A stretch of 64,000 nucleotides of DNA. Source: Flavobacterium sp. KJJ (GTDB lineage Bacteria > Bacteroidota > Bacteroidia > Flavobacteriales > Flavobacteriaceae). The stretch lies in NCBI RefSeq assembly GCF_000708595.2, contig NZ_JARP01000007.1, forward strand, positions 186,001 to 250,000. Reading direction: 5' to 3'. Within the stretch, counting starts at the first letter, position 1. Each line of letters opens with the position of its first letter. Under the pieces are notes generated by a model that saw only the letters and a list, made by a program, of their open reading frames with translations, did not search any database and had not been told where the DNA came from. The translations under genes and the position numbers were made by a program. Below are positions 53,729 through 62,400 of this stretch, one piece after another.

Positions 53729-54914
53729 AAGTTGTTTTTTGAGTGTTAAACAATGGAATCGAAACGTAATAATCTGGACGTTTTAAGACGTTAATTTCAA
53801 TATTTTGGATCAAATTTTCATAGTTAGATGCTTCAGTTTTAAGAAAGAAGCGATTGGTGTAAACAGAACCATAAACATCACTTTTAAGCATTAATTTTCC
53901 AGAGCAGTACAGATCGCCAAAAACCAATCCATCTTCATCTATTTCTATTGAATTCTTATCAATAAGGTTATCTGTATTGCCAAATAAAACAACAGCACCA
54001 GTTATCCTGCATTCTTTTTTTATTTTAATTTTTGATTCCTCTAAACTTTCATTATAAATGCAAATTACAGACGGATAATTTAAAATTACTTTTTCTTCAA
54101 GTTCAATTCCCTTTGTAGCAAATACTTGTACAGTTCCTTTAAAACCGGTTTCAAAAGTTATTTTCGGCGCTATTAAAATAACATCTTCAAGCACTGTACT
54201 TTTTTTTATGCGAATCGAATCTTCAGATCTTAAAATAAAGTTTCCTTTAAAAATTACATTAGCTAAATTTGATCCTACCTGAATCTCTTTTGTGCTGTTA
54301 AAAAAGGAATTATAATATAAAGAATCTTGAGGTTTCTCGACATTAGAAAGTTTTGCTTTTTCTGATTTCAATCCCTGAAACATTTTTTTGAATTCAGGAT
54401 TGATTTCAGGTAAATGCTTTTCTGAAATTGTAATTTTTCCTTCTGCTGAAAGTTTACTTAGATCATTGTTGATGTAGGAAGTTTCAATAAAAGTACTCGG
54501 CAATTGATTATTTCCAACCAATTTTACTGTTCCTGAATAGAATAGTGATTTTGAAAAATTAGTTAAATAAATAGCATTTTTATCAAGATGATGTGCTCCG
54601 GCAAAATGTACCGAAGACACCGTGTCATTTGAAATATAGGATTGCGCCAACACAAGTGTAAGTAATCCATAGGATTTTGTTTCATAACTCCCTTCAATGC
54701 CTGATTCTTCATCTTTTTCAATTGTCGCTGTAACAGTTTTATTTCCCAAAGCAAAGTTTAAAACCGATTGATTTTGAATATAAAGTTCTTCCTGAAGATT
54801 ATAATACAAATTAAGCTGATTGTACAAATTTGAAAAATAAAGCAGTGCTCCACAAATAATAGATACAATCAAACAAATGTAAATGGCATATAACAAACTG
54901 TGCGCCTTAACCAT
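53703..54914 (-). CDS. Large GspK-like pseudopilin with beta-helix-like domain
   Basis: 403 residues. The N terminus MVKAHSLLYAIYICLIVSIICG fits a prepilin signal with Ala at -1 and His at +1, but the +5 residue is Tyr, not Glu; missing Glu5 is typical of the tip pseudopilin GspK. The C-terminal two thirds do not resemble GspK: short repeated strands (NVIFKGNFILRSEDSIRIKKSTVLEDVILIAPKITF, GLVFGDLYCSGKLMLKSDVYGSVYTN) look like a right-angled beta-helix or bactofilin-like stack. Position upstream of the GspI/J-like genes is where gspK would be expected. Confidence 0.6.
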   Translation of the reverse strand: MVKAHSLLYAIYICLIVSIICGALLYFSNLYNQLNLYYNLQEELYIQNQSVLNFALGNKTVTATIEKDEESGIEGSYETKSYGLLTLVLAQSYISNDTVSSVHFAGAHHLDKNAIYLTNFSKSLFYSGTVKLVGNNQLPSTFIETSYINNDLSKLSAEGKITISEKHLPEINPEFKKMFQGLKSEKAKLSNVEKPQDSLYYNSFFNSTKEIQVGSNLANVIFKGNFILRSEDSIRIKKSTVLEDVILIAPKITFETGFKGTVQVFATKGIELEEKVILNYPSVICIYNESLEESKIKIKKECRITGAVVLFGNTDNLIDKNSIEIDEDGLVFGDLYCSGKLMLKSDVYGSVYTNRFFLKTEASNYENLIQNIEINVLKRPDYYVSIPLFNTQKTTYGVIKKVL

Positions 54915-55756
54915 TACTGTTGAGTTTTATCCTTCTTTTTAAAAAGATTTTTAAAGAACGCTTCAATTTTTGAATCTTTTTTAGGCTCATTTTTAGCTTG
55001 TTGTTTTGCTCGTTCTTTGGCTTCCTTTTTTGCTGTCTTATTTGCTTTTTTAGTTGTTGCTTTTTTCTCTTTCTCTAATTTGGCCTTTTCTTTGGCTGCA
55101 GTTTTTTCTTCTTTTGTTTTTGCTTTATATGCAGCAAGTTTAGCAGCGTCAGATGTGGCGTCTAATTCTTTTTGCATTTCTTGAGCATTTTGTGATCTGA
55201 TGCTGTCGTGCTTGATTCTGTATTTTTCAGATTTGGTAAAAGTTTCTTTTTTCTTAACAATTACGCCTCTTTTATAAGTAAGTATTTCGTTGGTCTCGTT
55301 ATTGGTCCATTTTCCAGTTTTAAGATCAGAACTGAATTTTCCGTTTTCAATTAATTGACCGCTTTCATTATATCTAAAATACTTTCCAGATCGTAAGCCA
55401 TTGCTGTAAGATAGAGTAGTAGCAATAACACCGTTTGGGTGCCAGGTTTTCCACTTGCCGACACGCAAACCATTTTTAAATTGCCCTTGTTCTGCCAATT
55501 GATTGCTGTGGAACATTTTGGTAAACTTATCATCAAGCAAATCTCCTGCGATACCTCCTTGCGCTTCATGAATAAGACCGCCTTTAAACCAGTAATATGT
55601 TTTTGTGGTTTTAGGCGTTATTTTTTTGTCTGTTGTGTAAAATTCATATCTGAACTCTTTATCAGAAATTCGTTTGATCGCATAAGGATCACCAAACGAA
55701 ACTAATGCGAGCGCAAAAAAGGCTAAAATATAACGTGGTATTATGAATGTTTTCAA
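54914..55756 (-). CDS. Exported MORN-like (YwqK) protein with lysine-rich tail
   Basis: 280 residues with a signal peptide (MKTFIIPRYILAFFALALVSFG). MORN-like repeats cover about 75-165, with FHSNQLAEQGQFKNGLRVGKWKTWHPNG, LSYSNGLRSGKYFRYNESG and GKFSSDLKTGKW. The last 100 residues are a strongly charged Lys/Glu/Ala helix (KAKLEKEKKATTKKANKTAKK). First gene of the operon; the role in the machine is unknown, perhaps surface or peptidoglycan contact. Translationally coupled to the GspK-like gene. Confidence 0.8.
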   Translation of the reverse strand: MKTFIIPRYILAFFALALVSFGDPYAIKRISDKEFRYEFYTTDKKITPKTTKTYYWFKGGLIHEAQGGIAGDLLDDKFTKMFHSNQLAEQGQFKNGLRVGKWKTWHPNGVIATTLSYSNGLRSGKYFRYNESGQLIENGKFSSDLKTGKWTNNETNEILTYKRGVIVKKKETFTKSEKYRIKHDSIRSQNAQEMQKELDATSDAAKLAAYKAKTKEEKTAAKEKAKLEKEKKATTKKANKTAKKEAKERAKQQAKNEPKKDSKIEAFFKNLFKKKDKTQQ

Positions 55757-56298
55757 TGGACAGTTTTAATTTTAAATGTGAACAATATACTTTTTACTAA
55801 ATACCGCAGCTCTTTATTTCTGGCAGTACTCTTTACACCTAAGTTATTTTGCTGAACAAAAGTATTTTATATTTATTTAATTTGTTTACGGCTTTCCTCA
55901 TTTTGGTTTTTTTTGATGAAATTTTATTTCTGATAATTTCTCATCATAACTAAATAAATTTCAGCAAAGAAAATAACGCAATGCAAAAAGAATATAATAG
56001 GGTATAGAATATGATGTAGCAGAATTCTATAAACAGCAGAAAGATATTTTTTGTTTTCATAGAAAAATAATTTGTACGTTTGATAGGACTAATTTTTTAT
56101 TAAATGGATTAGGGAATTCTAACTTCTTAATTTATTTCTTTTGAATATTGATAAACGGATGTAGATGAAAAAAACTTCATTTAATTAACTTTTAAATGTC
56201 AAAAAGTGCTTGAAAATGTATTTTTAAAGGTTTTTATATTGCTTGAAAGTTCTTTTGTTTATTGGGTTTAATGATGTTTAGATTACTATCCTTTTGGA
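55757..56298. other. Intergenic region upstream of the secretion operon and the RHS tip
   Basis: About 520 bases, AT-rich, without a gene. A minus-strand -7 box lies at 55857-55864. At the right end the RHS frame can be read back only to TGA at 56272, so the rest of the RHS gene is absent. I see no IS end or repeat here. Confidence 0.6.
55857..55864 (-). promoter_or_regulatory. Possible -7 box of the secretion operon
   Basis: TACTTTTG on the minus strand, about 100 bases upstream of the first operon gene. No clear -33 TTG found. Confidence 0.4.
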
Positions 56299-57315
56299 AT
56301 GCTGGTGCCAAACCGTCACGGAAGCTCGGATGCGTACAGGTATGGGTTCCAAGGGCAGGAGAAGGATGATGAAATTAAAGGCGAAGGAAATAGCTATACA
56401 GCTGAATTTTGGCAATATGATTCTAGATTAGGAAGAAGATGGAATATGGATCCAGTAAATAAACCATGGATGTCACCTTATCATGCTTTTAGTAATAAAC
56501 CTATAACCAATACTGATCCTGATGGAGCGGATGATGGCGATTATATTGGGCAAAATGGAGAGCATTTAGGGAGTGATGGAAAAAAAGATGATAAAGTGTA
56601 TACTGCAGATAGCGTAACAAAAAATAAGAAAGGATTAGTAACTAGTGCAACAAACTCTAAACTTTTAGATATATCTTATAAGAAATTTTCAACGATAGCT
56701 AATATAATAAAGAAAGAAGGAATAACGAATGATCCAAAAGAATATTTATATATTGCACATGCTGCAAATAACAATGCCGAAATGTCAGATACATCATTAT
56801 ATGCTAAATTAATGTCAAGATACTCTTCCGTTCCTAAGGCAGAAAAAGTACCGTTAGGTTCATTAAATTCCAAAACAGCAAAATTTGCAAGGGTTGGCGC
56901 AATTAGTGCTATTACTGGTGAAGCTGATCCTACAAATGGGGCAACTTTTTGGGATGGTACGGATTTTCTTGCGTGGGGATTAAATTCACCAAATGGAACT
57001 CCTCAAAATAAATTTGAAGAATATAATGGTATAAGTATACCTCAAACAGTATATGATAATTTCTTAAGTAGTCAGTTAACCAAATATACTAAAGGTAAAG
57101 TAACTTATTATGGAAAAAAATACTCAATTCCAGCAACTGTTTTTAAAGATTCTGGTAATTGGTATGCTGATGGAGATTTTTGGTTTTCATCTGGTACTGT
57201 ATTAGGTACAACATCTGATTATAGAATTCAAGCAACTGTAACAGCAGGAAGATCAATTTTTTGGAAGAAAGTATATGACCCACAAGCAAAAATCAAAAAA
57301 TCAAAAAAGAAATAA
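56281..57315 (+). pseudogene. Orphan RHS toxin tip (core C terminus plus variable toxin domain)
   Basis: The open frame from 56275 reads ...LDYYPFGM, the RHS core motif, and the first ATG (56299) lies inside it; an in-frame TGA at 56272 blocks anything earlier. So this is a displaced 3' end of an RHS gene. RHS core continues as RYGFQGQEKDDE, RRWNMDPV, SPYHAFSNKPITNTDPDG to about residue 76. The variable C-terminal domain of about 260 residues follows; segment ARVGAISAITGEADPTNGATFWDG recalls lytic cell-wall-hydrolase patterns, though that is uncertain. The toxin domain is intact but has no promoter or upstream delivery part. Probably a silent cassette that can recombine with a full RHS gene elsewhere. 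The immunity gene follows at once. Confidence 0.75.
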
Positions 57316-57316
57316 A

Positions 57317-57820
57317 ATGAAAAAAATAATATTATATTTAGTTGTATTTTTCTTGAACGTTAGCTTTATTTATAAAGAAGATCAATGTAAAGAAGTCCTT
57401 AACAACCCGGCCTATCTAAAAGGAAAAAAAATAAATGGTAAAATTAACGGTAAAAAAATTTTAGTTTTAGAAGTTAAAAATGTAGAAAATGAATATGATA
57501 GATTTCTGCTAATAAATATTAACAATGGATTTAAATGTAATCATCATTCATTGCTAAATACTAATGATTATCAAGGGTATTCTACAAATTATTTAAAATT
57601 ACAAAAAGATGGTTTTTCCTACTCAATCGAATATGGATCACGTTATTATTATAACTATGAATTTTATTTTGAGTTTAGAAAGGATAATTTCTATCTAAAA
57701 AAAATAGAAATGAAAAGTTTTGATAGAGCAAATCCTAAAATAACAAAATCAAAAACTAGATTAATTAGTTCAAAAGTAAGTTTCGAGAAGTTCAATATTG
57801 AAAACTATTTAGTTGATTAA
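57317..57820 (+). CDS. Probable immunity protein of the RHS tip, exported
   Basis: 167 residues from ATG 57317, one base after the toxin stop; a longer frame within the toxin gene is rejected. Begins with a hydrophobic signal (MKKIILYLVVFFLNVSFIYK), so it should act outside the cytoplasm. The remainder is strand-rich with many aromatic residues (YSIEYGSRYYYNYEFYFEF) and matches nothing I recognise. Its position directly after a polymorphic toxin tip and its export suggest it protects against a toxin acting in the periplasm. Function is inferred from context only. Confidence 0.6.
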   Translation: MKKIILYLVVFFLNVSFIYKEDQCKEVLNNPAYLKGKKINGKINGKKILVLEVKNVENEYDRFLLININNGFKCNHHSLLNTNDYQGYSTNYLKLQKDGFSYSIEYGSRYYYNYEFYFEFRKDNFYLKKIEMKSFDRANPKITKSKTRLISSKVSFEKFNIENYLVD

Positions 57821-57906
57821 ATTGGGTAGTGTTTCAAAGTTAGTGATATAAGATTTTAGATTTCTAACCTTTTGAAATAGAATGAAAATCATTAAAAAAT
57901 AATTTA

Positions 57907-57972
57907 AGAGGCTGTCTCAAAATAAAAATGAGACGGTCTCTTTCCCGCGCTGGCGCGAGCGTCTCGCTCGTG
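57907..57972. repeat. IS/MITE-like pair of hairpins
   Basis: agaggctgtctca (57907-57919) pairs with tgagacggtctct (57929-57941). Right after it, in a GC-rich patch unlike the surroundings, cgcgagcg (57954-57961) pairs with cgctcgtg (57965-57972). I recall gaggctgtctcaaa as a common insertion-sequence end; no transposase is present, so this would be a remnant or a miniature element. Confidence 0.45.
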
Positions 57973-58012
57973 AACGCAAACAGAATCGATAAAGCAAATA
58001 GAATAAAAACAG

Positions 58013-58041
58013 AAACCTTGTAGAAATACAAGGTTTTTTTG
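58013..58041 (+). terminator. Terminator upstream of the recombinase gene
   Basis: aaaccttgta pairs with tacaaggttt around gaaa, followed by seven T. It may end the RHS-immunity transcript. Confidence 0.8.
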
Positions 58042-58234
58042 TTTCAGTGATAAAAAGCAAATCAGGCGTGAACTTTTTTAAAAGAATAACTATCTGCTAA
58101 AATGCTCTGTGCCAAAAGCTAAACAAAGTTTGTTCAGGTTTAATGTTTAATATTAATATCTAAATGATAAAATTGCAATATTATATTATTGGTTTTTTAT
58201 TAGTACGATATCTTTTCACTCTTACATAAAATTG

Positions 58235-58242
58235 TACTTTTG
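58235..58242 (+). promoter_or_regulatory. -7 box of the recombinase gene
   Basis: TACTTTTG, 16 bases before the ATG at 58259; no clear -33 element. Confidence 0.45.
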
Positions 58243-58258
58243 ATCAAAACCACAGATC

Positions 58259-59305
58259 ATGAAAAAAACGAGTCCAATTATTCCTTTATTCAAACAATTC
58301 ATAAAAGAAACTGAAACAGGTAAACGGCTCAAAAAAAATGGTGAAAAAATAAAACCAAGTTCGATACAAAATTATCAATATGTACTGAATAATTTGATTC
58401 AGTTTTCGAGTGATGCTAAGTTTGAATTGCGTATTTGTGATGCTTCAAAATTGGATAAACGAGAACTAACATCAGAGAAAAGTTATTGGAAAAAATTCTA
58501 TCAAAAATTCACTGAATTTCTATATAAAAAAGGCTGTCACGATAATTATGTGGGAGCGAATATTAAAGTGATTCGGGTATTTTTTAATTATCTTAAAAAT
58601 GATAAAGATCTAAACACGGGCGATTTTCAGCGTTTGTTTTATGTTCGAAAAGAAGAAATCGAAATCTTTGTACTCTCGCCAGAACAGCTTAAATTTTTGA
58701 TTCATGATAAAGAATTTGAGCAAACTCTTATTCCGAGTTACAAACGCATCAAAGATATTTTTGTTTTTGGGTGCACAACAGGACTGCGCTACTCTGATAT
58801 TTTTTTATTGACCAATAAAAACTTTGAGAAAATTGATGGTGAATGGTATTTAAAGCTTAAATCTAAGAAAACCAAAACCTTTAGTTTTATCAAGCTGTCG
58901 GCTTATGCTATTACCATTTTTCAGCGATATTCTACTTCTAATAACAAAGCAACTCTTTTTGGAAACACCAGCTTGTTTAATTTCAATAAAAGCTTAAAAC
59001 AAATAGGAGAACTCGCTGGATTTACTTCGCCAATAGAAATTTCAAGAGAAAAGCAAGGCAAAACGCAACGCTTAGTTAAAAAAACAGATAGTATAAAAAA
59101 TCGCTTTTGTGACAAAATGAGTTCACATATGATGCGACGAACTGCAATTACCACTTTATTAATTTTAGGAATGCCAGAACATTTAGTCCGCAAAATTAGT
59201 GGACATAGTCATGCAAGTACTTCTTTTAACAGATATGTGCATTACGCACAGGCTTATATGGATAAGGAAATTGAAAAAGTTCATAGTAAATTAGAGCGTT
59301 ATTAA
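58259..59305 (+). CDS. Tyrosine recombinase (site-specific integrase)
   Basis: 348 residues. The N-terminal SAM-like core-binding domain covers about 1-140. Catalytic residues are visible: Arg in TTGLRYSDI, Lys in LKSKKTKTF, H-x-x-R in SSHMMRRTAI, His in ISGHSHAST and the nucleophile Tyr in FNRYVHYAQ. Intact and full length. It stands alone, with no excisionase or phage gene, beside an RHS tip and hairpin repeats, so it may be a remnant of an integrated element or a DNA-rearrangement enzyme. Own promoter box and terminator. Confidence 0.93.
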   Translation: MKKTSPIIPLFKQFIKETETGKRLKKNGEKIKPSSIQNYQYVLNNLIQFSSDAKFELRICDASKLDKRELTSEKSYWKKFYQKFTEFLYKKGCHDNYVGANIKVIRVFFNYLKNDKDLNTGDFQRLFYVRKEEIEIFVLSPEQLKFLIHDKEFEQTLIPSYKRIKDIFVFGCTTGLRYSDIFLLTNKNFEKIDGEWYLKLKSKKTKTFSFIKLSAYAITIFQRYSTSNNKATLFGNTSLFNFNKSLKQIGELAGFTSPIEISREKQGKTQRLVKKTDSIKNRFCDKMSSHMMRRTAITTLLILGMPEHLVRKISGHSHASTSFNRYVHYAQAYMDKEIEKVHSKLERY

Positions 59306-59353
59306 AGACAAATTCATAATTAATTTATATTAACGAATTCGATATTTTCATAA

Positions 59354-59383
59354 AAAAAGTCCCATAATTAAATGGGACTTTTT
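59354..59383. terminator. Two-way terminator between recombinase and the surface-protein gene
   Basis: aaaaagtcccat pairs with atgggacttttt around aattaa; A and T tracts on the two sides suit both converging genes. Confidence 0.88.
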
Positions 59384-59406
59384 AAAATATAATCTAACTA
59401 AACAAT

Positions 59407-62400
59407 TTATAAGATAGCTTTTTTAATTATTGTTTTACCATTTTGTAAAGTTACTTTAACTACTACCATTTGATTATTAATAATCAATGTTGGCGTAGAA
59501 AATTCATTTGTATTAACTTGTTCTTTCTCATAAATAAGTTTTCCGTTCAAATCAAAAACAAAAACATTATCTATAATTTCTTCAAAAGTGTTAACCTTTA
59601 TTTGATTATTTTCTGCAGAAACTAGTACTTCATTTTCTAATCCAATCGCATCAGAAGCAGTATTTTTTGCTGTTTTATTTGTTTTGTTAGACACATAATG
59701 TATAACAAAACGATTGTCATACGTACCCAGAAAGGAAACAAAATTATAAGCCCCATCTTTTAGGTTATGAAAGACCTTAAGTTTTTTATCTTCAAGATAA
59801 ATCGCTTGATCCGTAAATAAACCATCAGCACTATCCAGCGCTATTGTGAAAAATCCTCCTAAAAGAGAGCGATAACCTAATGGTACAACATCTGCGTTAT
59901 CAAATGGAAGAGCACGTCCTTGAATAGTCAATTTATCATTTTGATTGACACTATAAAAACTGGTATAAGAATTTCCACTCCAATCACGGGCATCAAAACG
60001 ATTGTCATAATTATTGGTTGCTCCGTCAGCATAACCTATCAGAATTTGTTCAAAAGCTCCTAGTGGATTTGTTAAATTCAGCCAAAAACGATGCTTTTCT
60101 ATAGAAGCTGTTTTCCCTAGTTTCAGAAATTGCTTATTTTCTCCTTCTACACGCATATTGTTTTCAAAAACAACTGTTCCTGGAGCAATACTTTCTGTCA
60201 TAAAAGATTGACCGCTCGCAATTTTTCCTGTAGGTTTAATGCTGTTTAATCCTCTTGAAGTTTCTCCCGCTGCAGAAGCCGCAACACCTCCTAAAGCATT
60301 ATAACAGGCATAATCATCTAATAAATACTTTAAGAATTGAGGCGACGTATTATTTCTCCAAAAATATATAGTACCTCCTAAGACACTACTGTTTGCACTT
60401 AAAAAAGCATCTGCATCTATTGCAGACGGATATGGATTACCAATTAAGTTTTTACTGCCACTATTTTCAGCTATAAATTCATAGCGTCCATTGTTAGGAA
60501 TACCCATAAATTGAACTGGCTGTGAATAAGGAAAACTTACAATTTCACCATTTGGCCATTTTCCACCTTTTGGAGCGCCAATAATATAACCTTTTGCAAC
60601 TGTCATAAAAGCTGATCCTTGCTCAGGTACCCAATTATTATTGTACAGGCTAAAATATTTGTTAGATAAAGTATTTGGTGATAATACATTAAGTTTTTGT
60701 TCTGCAACGGGAGAAGACCAATACGTATAATCAGCATTTTTCATTGGTGCAGAAATACGTTTGTAAATGATATTCCCAATATTTACTGCTTCATTGATCT
60801 GAACTAAACTTGCATTGTTTTCAAATGTTAAAGAACCTTGATCTTTTACAGTAAGACCATTTTGTAATTTTAGGGTTACGCCACTTGGTACTGTAATTTT
60901 TGCAGTTGCATTAATTTGGCAAGAACAAGCGCTCATGTCTTCTGATAAAGTATAATTTACATTATCAAAAATTACATTTTTATTGCTGTCAGGAAGACCG
61001 TTCGACCACTCTCCATTATATATTGTGGTTGATGAAGAAACTTTTATGACATTCGAGTTTGGACTGGCAACAGAATTATACATTGCTCTTAATCGTACAT
61101 AGTAGTTAGTTCCCGTTAAACCCATTATCTCTTCTGAATTATAACCTGAAACTTCTCTATCCAGCAACTCCGGAATTATATTGGTAAATTCTTCATCTGT
61201 CGCTACATCATATCTATATGAACTAGCATTCGGAATAGCCTCCCAATTAAGAACAAAAGATGCTTGATTACATGTCATTTCTGGCACTTCAGCTAATACT
61301 GGAGTTTGTATTGTATTTGGAATATAGTGTATTACAAAACGATCATCAAATGTTCCTTTCAAGGTACTAAATTCGTATCCTCCATTTTTTAAATTAAAAT
61401 AGGTATTTGTTTTTTTGTCTTCCAAATAAATTGCTTTATTCACGAATTTGCCATCCAATTTACTAATATCTATAGAAAAAACACCGTCGATTGTTGAACT
61501 GTAACCTAGTATAATACTATCAGTATCTTCTAATGGTAAAGCACGACCTTGTATTAATAAATTTGTTGTTTGGGTTTTACTGTAAAAATTAATAAAAGTA
61601 TTCCCATTAAGAGCATCGCCATCAAAACGATTGTCATATTCATTTGTTGCTCCTGGCAAATATCCAATCAAAATTTGTTTAAAAGCACCTGTTTTATTTG
61701 TAAGATTCAACCAAAAACGATGTTTTTCAATAGCCGTTTTATTGTTTTTTGTTTGTTTAAAAAACTGCCCATTATTTCCATCAGGTCTCATACCGTTGTT
61801 AAAAGTAATTGTTCCGGCTGCTGTTGAGGCGATCATAAAAGATTGTCCAGCTGCTATCTTCCCAGTTGGTTCACTATTGTTGATTCCGGAATTAATGGCA
61901 GGTCTGGTCGCAATACCGCCGACACCATTATATGCTGCATAATCATCTGACGTATATTTATTATTAGTAATTACCGTATTGTGCGTCCATAAATAAATCG
62001 TACCGCTTAAAATACTGCTGTTATCTGCCATGAATTGATCTGCATCAAGCGCAGATGGATACGGATTACCAACTAAACGATATTTATCTGCGGGTACCGT
62101 TTCGCCATTAATATTTCCATTATTTGGAACCCCAATAAACTTAACTTGCTGTGAATAAGGAAAACTTACAACCTCTCCATTAGGCCATGTTCCATCTTTT
62201 GGTGTACGAATGATATAACCAATTCCAGGCTCCATTACAGCAGTTCCATTATAAAGTGTAACCCACCCGTTTGGACCATAGCTGAAATATTTGTCACCAA
62301 GGGTATTTGGAGATATATTATAAAGAGTTTGATTAGAAACAGGAGACGACCAGTAAGTGTAATCAAAATTTTTCATTGGAGCTGTTATACGTTTGTAAGT

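Larger units (their letters stand above)
57821..58258. other. Hairpin-rich, partly GC-rich region between immunity gene and recombinase
   Basis: About 440 bases. It holds the two adjacent hairpins at 57907-57941 and 57954-57972, a terminator at 58013-58041, and an AT-rich promoter region for the recombinase. No gene is visible. The sequence gaggctgtctcaaa is like the ends of several Bacteroidota insertion sequences. Confidence 0.6.
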
